A stretch of 64,000 nucleotides of DNA from Sordaria brevicollis (lineage: Eukaryota; Ascomycota; Sordariomycetes; Sordariales; Sordariaceae). Below, piece by piece: positions 25,560 through 35,600 of this stretch. The stretch is taken from positions 372,001 to 436,000 of the forward strand of contig JAUTDP010000012.1 in assembly GCA_033439795.1 (NCBI GenBank), given 5' to 3'. A program made the position numbers and the translations under genes. The notes beneath the pieces were generated by a model that did no database searches, was not told where the DNA came from, and was given only the letters and a program-made list of their open reading frames with translations. Numbering within the stretch: position 1 is the first letter of the stretch; the number at the start of each line of letters is the position of its first letter.

Positions 25560-27000
25560 AAACGCTTATAAAGAGAACGTCGATAAATTTAAAGATTAAA
25601 TAGAAAAGAATATAACCCCGGCCGAATTCGATGAAATTATTTCTAATACCGATTTAGAAGCCGAATTTAAAAGAATTTAAATTAATATATATTATACCGA
25701 ATTTAAGGAATTAACGTTTATTATAGAGGGATTAACCCCCGTTAAATAATTTTAGACCGGTATATTCGAAAAACCAAATTTACTTTTAAATAATAAATTA
25801 CAAATCGCTTTAATTAAATAACTTACTATCCCGTATAATATTATTTTTAATAATTCGTCGCCTAACGGTATTATTAATAAGCCCGTCGATATAATTAAAC
25901 CCAATTTAATTTTTTAAATTAATAAAATTATTCTTTTAAATACTTTAATAATATTAGGAATTAAAATCCCTAATATTTTTAATACTATTGGATATATTAA
26001 GTTTAAAGATTTTATTACCTTTCCGATTCGAATTATTATCCCTACCCAAAATACCCCGATTAAATCGACCAATTTCGTTAAAATTTTTACCGCTAACTAT
26101 ATAATTAAGAAAAAATAATCTATTTCCAATTTTAACCCTAAGACCTTTAAACGGTTTAAATCCTCCTTAATAATAAATTCGTTTTCCGAAATAAATTCAT
26201 CGCCAAATTTTAAACCGGACCAAAATTTAAATACAAATATAATTAATTTCAATAACCATTTTATTCGTAATAGGACGATTATTAATATAAGTACCACTCC
26301 GGTTATAAGCAAATTATCTAATATAATTATAATTAGCCGAATTATTTCGACCCTATAACGTATCCCCTTCGGTCGTAATCGTACTAAAAATCAATTTCTA
26401 CCTAAATTAATTATAAATACGACCCCGAATTACGATTAGGAAGCATTCGATAAATTAACCTAATATATTAAATATTTCGAAAAGTAAAATAAAAGCTAAT
26501 AAAAAAAAATTAATTACTTTAAAGATAATACCGAAAAGTAAAAATAGGCGTTTAAATTAATATTAATAAATTATTTATATTTTAATAATTATAAGCAAGC
26601 TAATAAATATTATTAAACTATTTAAAATATAACGAAAGACCGTACCCCTAAAAGATTATATAATTTAGTTAAATAATACTCCTACACCGATTTAATTTAT
26701 ACTTAAATTAGCCTTAAAATAATCGTAATTAATAGCCGCTTTAAAGTTTAAAATATTAATAATAATAAATAGGACGTCTACGACGTTTATAATCGCGACG
26801 GTAAAGTATTTATATATATCGCTAACGGCCTATTCGCTAATTAGGAATTCGAGGTTTATAAAAATAATATATATAATAACGCTAATGAAATTATTATTCA
26901 AATTACCGGGTACGGTATCGAAGAAGTAAATAATTAAATCGGCCTATAAAGGATAAATAATATAAAATTCGGAATTTAAATAAATAGGTAATAAGGGTAT
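25560..27000 (+). pseudogene. Additional coding-like remnant between chromodomain and 3' LTR
   Basis: Two adjoining + strand frames look like degraded protein. The first runs from about 25560 (NAYKENVDKFKD) through TGIFEKPNLLLNNKLQIALI to about 26115. The second runs from about 26420 (EAFDKLT) through DVYDVYNRDGKVFIYIANGLF near 26780 to about 26980. In-frame stops are mainly TAA/TAG at plausible Gln/Trp sites, as in the pol region. I do not recognise the product. It could be a third gene carried by the element, a displaced gag-like gene, or a captured host fragment. Confidence 0.5.
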
Positions 27001-27049
27001 ATATTTAAACGAATTACCGGGACGGTAATAAATTAATATAAAGGGTAAT

Positions 27050-27355
27050 TATAAAAGGAAGAAGGGAATAGGTTAAAACGAGTTACGATTCGATATTAAA
27101 TCGGTCGTAGATTTACCTTCTTCTTTAAATACCGTAAAAATCGAGCTACGATTCGATATTAAATCGGTCGTAAATTCACCTTCTTTTTTAAGTATCGTAA
27201 GAATCGGGTCAAGGACGACCCGAATTGACTCCTATATATAAGTAAATAGCCGAGAAATCGAGCCTTAACTCAATCTCTCTCCTAAATTAATTATCGTATT
27301 CTATAATTATCCAATCCATTAAGGACTTCACGTTGTAAGCTTGTGCCATTTAATA
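27050..27355 (+). repeat. 3' LTR (306 bp)
   Basis: Counterpart of 15895-16200, with 63-bp units at 27080-27142 and 27143-27205. It begins TATAAAAG where the 5' copy has TGTGAAGG. Its right (outer) end keeps sequences such as CTTCACGTTGTAAGC and TTGTGCCATT that are RIP-mutated in the 5' copy. Confidence 0.93.
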
Positions 27356-27360
27356 AAAAC
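27356..27360. repeat. Target-site duplication, right copy (AAAAC)
   Basis: Matches 15890-15894 exactly. The sequence after it continues the Helitron-type gene that is cut off at 15889. Confidence 0.9.
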
Positions 27361-30300
27361 TCTTAAATTTAAATTGAAAATAATAATATTTAGGCCGAAA
27401 ATACCCCGTCTTAGGCCGAAAATAATAATATTTAAAACGAAAATTATAATATTTAAGCTAATAACTTTTAAGCCCCCCCGGGAAATTAAAAAATTTAAAA
27501 TACTCCCGTTTTTAATCCCGAACTACTTCTGCGTCCGGCTACTCCGCCCAATATCCCGGTATCCGTTCTACAATATTATATTAACCGTATTAATATATTA
27601 AATCGGTTATATTTCAATATTTAGCCTACTTTCTAAGAATTATTTAATATAATTAATAAAATATAGAAGTATAAATATTCTAATACCTATTATCTTCGTA
27701 AACGTCGTTAAATCTTTAAGGAAGGTTATATCCCGGTAAAAGGAGAGCCCGTTGAGTAGAAGAAATATCGATTTCATTTCCTAAAGAAACTTTATAACGA
27801 TTTTATATTTACAATTTATATTAACCCTAGGTTTTAACTTTTCGATAGTTAACGGAATAATACTATTCTTAATTAGTATAATTCTAATATATCGCTGGGT
27901 TAGATAGCTAATATTAATTTATAGTTATATAGTAGCTTAAACGCCGTATTGAATTACGTTACTAAATATATATTTAAAGCTAAAATAAGGTCTAAATTAT
28001 ATAAGGAAATCGCTATAGAAGTTATTCTTTAATTAAATGCCAATAATTTTATTAAGCAATTTACGGCCAAATTTATAAATAAGTTTATTATTAAGCGGAA
28101 TTAATCTATATAAGAAATTTATTATATTTTTCTTAAATTACCTTTATAAATAAATATCCGTATTATTATCTTTATCGACTACTACTACCGGAATTAAAAC
28201 GGCATTATTATAGCCGACCCCAATATAAACCTTTTCGATATAGAATAAAGGCGTTAAAATGCCGCCGTTAATATAGATAATAAAACTATTATTAGTCTTT
28301 ATATTAATACCAATAATAAAATTCAATTATTATAATCGGTCTACCAAAAGTATTGAACGTGTAGTAATAATTATATAAAGGTTTTATACTTCGAATTTCT
28401 TATTACTTTTAATACTAATACGCCTAACCTTAAACTTCTATTTAACCGCGCTAAATATAAGGTATTTAATTACTTCCCTATCTATAGCTTTAAAAACAAC
28501 TTTAAAAATTATATACGTATTAAATTTATATTTCAATACCCTTATCGACGGCCTAATAATTTATTTACCGTTAGCGGGGTACGTTACAATATATATACTA
28601 AAGTATTTATAATATATTAAGAAGATTATTAATACTCGAATAATTATTATAGTAAGTTATTACCTCCGGTCTTTAAAAAAGACTTTAAACCTCCTACTTA
28701 AGAAGAGGAATTAAACGAATTTAATAGGTAGGAGGGTTATATTAAAGAATTGCCCAATAACCGAAGTAATATTAATAATAATAATAATAAAGATTTGGGT
28801 AATACTTTAGGAGGTCGTATTATCGATATTAATTACCCTTAATAGGAATATTATTATAAACGTTATTAAAATTTCGCTACTATAACCGGTATTTATTAGA
28901 AAGATCGAAAAAATACGCTTATCCTTAATATTAATTTAATTAATCCGCCCAACCCGGACCTTCTTAACGCCGAGTAACGTATAATCTATAATATATATAT
29001 TAAATATTATTAAATTATTTTTAATAGCCAGACTCTAAATTAATTATTTATTTAGGTTAACGGTAAAGGTAATACCGGAAAGTCTTTCCTTATTTAAATA
29101 TTATATTAACAGTTTATTAAAATAGTTAGTAATAATTACCCTATTTTTATTATCCATTGCGCCCTTACTAGTATTATTATTAATAATATTAATAAATATA
29201 TTATCTACTCCCTTTTAAAACTTCCCTTTACTAATAATTCTTTAAATAACTTCGATAACGCTAAACTTATTAATATTTAAATAAAATTTCGACCGTATAA
29301 ATACTTTATTATTAATAAAAAATTTATATTAGGTTTAAAAATTATATATTATATCGATAAAAGGTTACGCTAAATCTTTTCGGAAAATTAAAGAAAATTA
29401 TTTAAGGGTACAAATATTCTTCTATTTAATAATTTTTATTAATTACCCCTAATTAGTTAAAAACCGTTATTTTTCTATAAATTTCGATAATTTCGTAATA
29501 ATTTTAATACTTAATTTAAAATACTAAATAAAGAGAATCCTAATTTACTTCCCAACGAAATAGAAGAATAACGGCGGTAAAAAAGGCTTAGTAAACTCGA
29601 CTTAGTATAATACAACGGTTATAATTATTATTATACCTTCGATTAGAATATTAAATTTAAGGTTATTATATATTAATAGGGTAATAATCAAACTAAATTC
29701 CGAAAAATATTCGATAAATTAAAAGATAACCTCCCTACCGCTATTTATTAACGTATATTAACCAATCGATATAAATAAGTATTACTAATCCTAGAATAAA
29801 AGTTTTTTAATAATATATTGCGAATTTATCCTATTAATAAGTAGGTTAACTAATATAATCTTCGGTATTTAGAAGTAATTAACTAACTAACCTTCAAAAT
29901 AAACGCTAAATATACCGGTCGCGGTATTAGTACGGCTACTTTTATTAAAGCTAATAACCTATACGCTATCCTTTATTTAATATTTGAAAGTAAGGTTATA
30001 TTTATTAAAAACCTTTAAACCGAAATAGGGTTAATTAATAATATTATAAAGATTGTTATCGATATTATTTAGAGTATAGATCGTCGATATAATATATAGT
30101 AAATCTTATTTTAATATTAATAATAAATTAATATTAACTATATATAACCCCGATGCTAAAAACCCTCCCTTCGTTATTTTGGTCAATTTTCCCAATTATT
30201 AAAATCCCTATTATTTTAAAGACATTAATATTAACAACCGTACGGTCCCTATCTTTACTGTTATTCGAGAGTTTTAAAGAAGCGTTACCTAATATATTCG

Positions 30301-30980
30301 AACCTAATTCCCGTTAATTATTACTTATATTATTACCGTATATAAATTATAAAGATAAATTCTAAACCGTATAATTCTCGACGTTTTTTAAAAGTAATTT
30401 ACTAATAATTTTATTTACGTAGCCGTATTCCGTATAAAGACTTTATAGGGTATAATATTTAAAAAGAATTTTAAATTCGATATATTGAAATTTATATTTA
30501 AAAAGATTTAAGAATATAGAGTTAAAGATACTCGGCGCCGTTTTAATTAGTAATTAATTCCCGGTTAGCCGTTACCCTTACGTAATTAATATAATTCTCT
30601 TTTTATATTTAACCGATTCTTAGACTTTAGTTATAATCCCGGTAATATATTAGATAGTAATTAATCGGATAATAATAATAATAATAATAACGGTTAGCCT
30701 CCCCCGGGTTTAGTACGTAGTAGATTACGTAGAAGACCGCCGAATAAATTATAGAGAAGGGGTAGACCGCTAAATAATCGTACCGGCAACGTACCCGGTA
30801 AAGGAGGAAGGGGTAGATTAAATAGTATTACTAATTTTAATATTAGGGGGATTTGTAAAAGACTTCTTAAAGGTAAGGGTAAAATTAGTCCTCCCCGGTT
30901 AAGAGGTAGAGGAGATAACGATATATTAAATATAGAAGGGATAATAGAATTATTTAAGAAATTAATAGATTAAAAAGGTG
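27361..30980 (+). pseudogene. Helitron-type Rep/PIF1-helicase gene, C-terminal part (RIP-dead)
   Basis: Continues the remnant cut at 15889. Near 27939 it reads NAVLNYVTKYIFKAKIRSK and then IYYIFLKLPL, resembling the segment after Rep in Helitron proteins. A PIF1-like helicase follows: Walker A GKGNTGKS at 29062-29085, then HCALTSIIINNINKYIIYSLLKLP at about 29158-29230, the thresholds of helicase motifs Ia/II. TEIGLINNIIKIVIDII lies near 30018 and YVAVFRIKTL near 30418, corresponding to late helicase motifs. An Arg/Gly-rich tail follows to about 30960. Stops occur at presumed Gln/Trp sites. A PIF1-type helicase fused to Rep is the hallmark of autonomous Helitrons. Confidence 0.78.
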
Positions 30981-31410
30981 TTAATAAACCGAGGAAAGAA
31001 CGTTTAAAAGTATTATTCTAATATTAAATATAATAATAAAATTTCTATAATATTCTTTCCCTATATAATATCTCTTAATAATATAATTCCTTCTTAGCAA
31101 TACGGTATTCATCCTATATTATTTATAAGATTTATTAATTCCCATCTTCCTTTTTATCCTTTTCTTCCTTTTCATCTACTATTAACCCTATCTTATCCTA
31201 ATTAAACTAAGCTATTACTATTAATACTATTAAGACTATTACTAACCTTACCGTTGTTAATTATAGGTACCGGAAACCGCTTATTGGAATAATTATATAA
31301 TAGAAGAAATAGCCTTAATGTTAATAACCTTATCGAATTACTTTGGGATAAAAATAATAATAAATTAGACCGCCTTATTAATAATATTATATAGTAATAA
31401 AAAAAATAAT

Positions 31411-31429
31411 GCGACTTCGTCGCCCCTAA
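31411..31429 (+). other. Candidate Helitron 3' end (hairpin plus CTAA)
   Basis: GCGAC-TTC-GTCGC at 31411-31423 forms a perfect 5-bp hairpin, followed by CCC and CTAA (31426-31429). Helitrons end in CTRR preceded by a short hairpin, normally some 10 bases before the end; here the gap is shorter. Base composition becomes less RIP-like just after it (31430-31480, with CA and TG present). Tentative. Confidence 0.3.
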
Positions 31430-32594
31430 GCGCCAACGCCTTAGTACCGGTTCCTAGGTTGGGACGAAAACCGTCTGGCCTTATACCGATAACGGTTATT
31501 AATTCCATTATAAGTAACGGTTAGTTAATTTTCTTTAATTTCTTTTTTATCTCTTTTAATTATATTAGACTTTAATACCGATAATGTAGTTTCTCCCAGT
31601 AAGGCGGTTCGGGTTTAGGGTATATATAGTTATTACGTATTAATTCTAATACAATTTCATTATTATGTGTTTAAAAGTGATTTTAGGCCGTGCGTAATGG
31701 GCGTTTCATTGACTCCGTTGGGCATATCAGGCTCCGCCCAAGGGTCTACTATTTTACGATATATACTTATGTTTAGAGAAATATTACCAGTGGCGCTAGG
31801 ACTGAACAGTTTACAAATCACCTTTTCAAGGCCGGATGCAACTCCCGATAATATGGACAAATGCTCAATGGCTTCCCAAAACCGCCATGAATAAGAAAGT
31901 GGATTTCGGTCTGATAGCTTTGAGAGCTTCATGGTTCCCTTGCCTCCAGCTCCCAGTTTCACGAAATGTAACAAACAATGAAGAAAAAAGGTCCAAGCGC
32001 CATCCCGTTCGAACCGGTGTCGTTGAATGTTTCGAAACATTGAAATTCCTTATCGCTTGCTTATCGTTGAAGCCCCACCAAAAGCGGAAATGCTTGGCAC
32101 ACTCTCTGCCCTGTCGCAAAAAAACACAGTGGGAATTGGTCCCGCGCGTGGTTCTGGCCGCCCGATTCTTTTGGCGGGAAAGAGAAGTGGAAGCATTGGA
32201 GCTCACTGCCGTTGCACTGCACACACATCATTGCCAGCCGCGTCAGGGAAAGCGCGTCAAGCAAATACAGCACAGAGCAGGCCAAGCAGCCAACCAACGG
32301 AATCTCGAATCCGCCAAAATATTTACATCTCAACAACACCACTCCTGTCACCATCCACGCCAGCCATCCGACGACTAACGGCATATGACAGAGAGTCGGG
32401 TCTGAACCAAGCTCAACAGTAGCTTCCGCGTCGTCCTACACATCATCGCACTACCCATCTCCCACGACCTTTGACGAGAATACCCGACGAAAACACGATT
32501 ACAGTGACGACGACGAGCCCGACGACAACATCGCTCCTCGAGGGAACTTTTCCCGCCGATACCCATTTTCTCAGAATTGGTGCTCCGTCCGTTG
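31430..32594. promoter_or_regulatory. Right edge of RIP block and NUP192 promoter
   Basis: From about 31660 composition returns to ordinary mixed sequence. No supported gene lies before 32614. Several overlapping open frames at 31663-32640 on both strands have no recognisable product and probably arise by chance. This region should contain the promoter and leader of the NUP192 gene. Confidence 0.45.
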
Positions 32595-32633
32595 ATGGAG
32601 ACCGTCATCACCAATGGCCTCCATAACCGATAA
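32595..32633 (+). promoter_or_regulatory. Short upstream ORF overlapping the NUP192 start
   Basis: ATG at 32595 opens a 12-codon frame ending in TAA at 32631-32633. It overlaps the NUP192 ATG at 32614 in a different frame. If the leader includes 32595, scanning ribosomes would meet it first. Its context (GTTGATGG) looks weaker than that of the main start (ACCAATGG), so leaky scanning is likely. Confidence 0.4.
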
Positions 32634-35600
32634 GACATATTTCCCTCCGCTGGAGGAGTGCTTGACCGGCAAGAACATAATACTATCCTGGAAACTTGTC
32701 GCTTCAGCCCTCGCCGACCAGCATGGTGATCGCATCAAGAGCGATGCCGTCTCCGACTTCCTAAGGGACGGCTACGTCCAACAGCTGCTCAAGTTCCCAT
32801 CCAAAACCTTCGAACCTCCGACCTCCCAGACGAAAGCCGATTTCGAGACCAAGACGGCCGCCATCAACGTTACCCAAACGCCCAACGAGCGCTTCAATAT
32901 CAAGACCATCAAGGACGATGCCATATGGCTCAGCACTAATGTCAACATTAGCGAAGTTGCCGCCCTGCGCATCGTTGTAGTCGAGTTCCAGTCGCGCGCG
33001 CATGCCCACCTTGTCGGCCCTCTCTCTACTCAGGATGTCGACAATATCCAGGAGGCTGCCGGAGTCAGTGATGCGCAAACCTCCAACATCCTCGCTCTCC
33101 TCAACCTCTCTACCGTTGCCGATGCCGAAACCACATGGTCCGAGTTTGAGAAGGACGCCACCCGTCGCCAGCGAATCCTGGCCCACTACCTCTCCGAGCG
33201 CCGGTCCTTCATGAGTTCTGCCGAGTCACTCGTGACCTTCATGTTGCACTCGAGCGCTGCCATCTCCTTGGACCAGGAGACACACAACCTTCGACGGCAG
33301 ATTGTGAAGGAGGCATTCGAGTATGACGAGTTCGACGAAACCTCCGATATCAACATCAGCTTGTTTGAGGCCCTTATACCACGATACTTCACCCTCCTCG
33401 ATGAGGCCATCAAGCGCGCGCAATCCGGCTATGCAAATATTGAAGAGCGCATTCTCACCGAACAGCTTCAGATCGACTGGATCAGGACGGCGCTCACTGA
33501 GGCTATTCATGCCATGACTGTCTCTTTCCAGATTCTCGATCTATCAGGCCCCATGTTTACTACCCCCGAGATAATAACTCAGTGGTACCAGATCATGAAC
33601 GCCTACGAGTTTATGGACAGCATCACTAGCGGCTATGATATGGTTTCCGAGCTTATCATGCCCCTCAAGAGTTTGGTTTGCGTCATCTCGCTCAGACTCA
33701 TCAACCTTAACCGATCGCTCATGTACTTGAGCCAAGATATCGACCTCCTAGACTTCGAAGAGCCCTACCTAGCGTCATCTGAGCTCCTCACAATAATCCA
33801 TACCGCCGTTACCAACGCCGCCAACGCTAGTAGCCCAACTGCGAGCCCCGTCGTCTTGGCCTGGTCCTTGATCCTCCAGGAAATGTTTATCGGGTACCAG
33901 GAACGTGCCGAACGTCGGGACGTTGCTCAAAACGCACGTGCTCAAGCCAGCTTTGAACTCGAGATTCAGCCGAACCCCAGCGGACGTAGAAACTCAGCGG
34001 GAAGTATCGTGTCTATCGAAAGGTCTCCATATGATTCCTTCCTTACAACACAGTCCCTGGAGCGGGATAACTCTCTGGTCGAGGCACTCGCCTTTACCGC
34101 TACCGCTCGTGGCCAGGTATATGAGGTCATGTCGGAGATGGCAGCCTGTCTTGGCCAGAGCCAGCTCGCTGCCTTCTCTTCTCTGCTAGGATCGCGTATA
34201 CGGGCTGTTTTCCTCGAAATCCTCCAAAAGAGTTTCCATATCGTTGGATACCAAAACGATACCGTCTCCTGCCTACTTTCTATACTGTCCGGAGGGAGGC
34301 AGTACTGGGATATCTCTCCCAAGAACGCCCTGTCTCCCAATCAGGAAGTCAACTCGGTCCTGCTTCGGAATGACGAGCTCAAAGATAACTATGTCTTGCA
34401 GGCTCGCAACCGTTACCCCTACGAATTCCTGCCGTTCGTTTCCTTCACTCGGGCTATGTTGATGGGTCTCCTTGGAGATCGCGACAACTCCGAGTGGGTG
34501 ATCAACCTGCTTCATAGGTCTCCTACTATAACCCTGGAATGGAGGCCCGAGTGGGTCAACTACGAACTCATTTACGAGGACGAGAACATCAACTCCTTCC
34601 AGTTGATCGGTGATCTTGATCTCTTCGATACCTCCAAGGTTACCAGGAGGCGTCCCGAAGAAGAGGAAAAGTTCACCATTCCTGCCGGCACTCTTGGACG
34701 TTTTATTTCAGACAACGAAAGGATAGCCATTCTCGAATATGGACACTCGGCCCTTGCCCTGCTAGGCAAGCGTCTTGAAGTGTCTTTGAAGGCTGACGCG
34801 TACAGCAGCGCTCTTCCTGGACTTACTCCCGAGGAGGTGGCGGAGTCGGTACAACTGTTGGCCACCGTGGTGCGTGTCGAGACTCTCAGGACTGCTGTGA
34901 CCGTACAGAGAGCTGGATCCGAGGCTGGCATGGCAATCCTGAGAGAGGCCAGCAGAGCTCTACCACACACCAAGGATATCTTGACAGTTGTTTGCGACCT
35001 CATGGACACCATCATCCAGGACGATCTTGTCAACATTGATGGACCTAGGACAGCAGTCTTGGCCGCTTGTCTGCAGTTCCTTGACGCCGCTCTGCCCGTA
35101 TGCCCAGGCAGGGTTTGGGCCTACATGTCGAGGACGGCCCTTATCAATGGCGAGACACGAGCTGGACGGCTGTCGAGAATCACCGGCAACCTTGACATGC
35201 TGTCCGAGCGTTTCGACTTCCTTTCTTCTGCCATGAAGCTCTTCTCCAACCTGATCGAAATCGCCATGCTGGGTGCTGTTCAGCGCAAGGTCGTGAGGGA
35301 GACGAACGCTCGTGCCAACGTCGACGCAAATGCCTGGCTAGGTACAAGTGAGAAGGTTATCTCTCGGGTCTCCCTCGCCATCGCTCAGACCGCAGTCGAT
35401 ATGATCGAGAATTCGGCCACCTGGAGATTCCCGTCCGAGTTGGATCGCAGTGTCGTGGTCCGTGACGTGGTAAGCATCATGCAGAAGCTCCTTCAATACA
35501 CCTATAACCTGGGTGCAACTGGACCTTCGAATACCTTGACGGGCTATCTTGAACCTGCCGCTAGATACGTCCTCGAGAGCTTTGTCACTGCTTCTTCAAA

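Larger units (their letters stand above)
15895..27355 (+). mobile_element. Ty3/gypsy chromovirus-type LTR retrotransposon, RIP-inactivated
   Basis: An 11,461-bp element bounded by two 306-bp LTRs and a 5-bp target duplication. On the + strand one can read, in order, a gag-like stretch (about 19140-19990), protease (about 20380-20440), reverse transcriptase (about 21600-22110), RNase H (about 22400-22480), integrase (about 22900-24130) and a chromodomain (about 24278-24400). The RT-RNase H-integrase order is that of Ty3/gypsy, and the C-terminal chromodomain marks chromoviruses. Every domain carries in-frame stops, so the copy is dead. About 2.6 kb lies between the chromodomain and the 3' LTR, and 2.9 kb between the 5' LTR and the gag-like stretch; both are long for this group. 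Confidence 0.92.
8885..31660. repeat. RIP-mutated AT-rich transposon block
   Basis: About 22.8 kb of sequence with a composition unlike both arms. CA and TG are nearly absent while TA is abundant and CG survives; for instance 14041-14100 and 21901-21960 contain neither CA nor TG. This is the signature of repeat-induced point mutation, which changes C to T (mainly at CpA) in duplicated DNA during the sexual cycle of Neurospora. Such blocks are known to carry DNA methylation and H3K9me3, so heterochromatin is expected here. Recognisable contents are a Helitron-type gene split by an LTR retrotransposon. The edges are gradual: left about 8885-9060, right about 31480-31660. Confidence 0.95.

Noticed and set aside
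26097..26312. Minus-strand open frame of 71 codons inside the LTR element
   Set aside because: Antisense to the additional coding-like remnant, AT-driven composition, no domain.
27341..27601. Plus-strand 86-codon frame starting in the 3' LTR
   Set aside because: It starts from a non-ATG codon in the LTR and is simply an undamaged stretch of the Helitron remnant, not an independent gene.
28144..28326. Minus-strand 60-codon frame in the Helitron remnant
   Set aside because: Opposite to a better-supported coding trace; no recognisable feature.
31663..32640. Several overlapping frames upstream of NUP192 on both strands
   Set aside because: Overlapping on both strands, no domains, and located where the NUP192 promoter must be.
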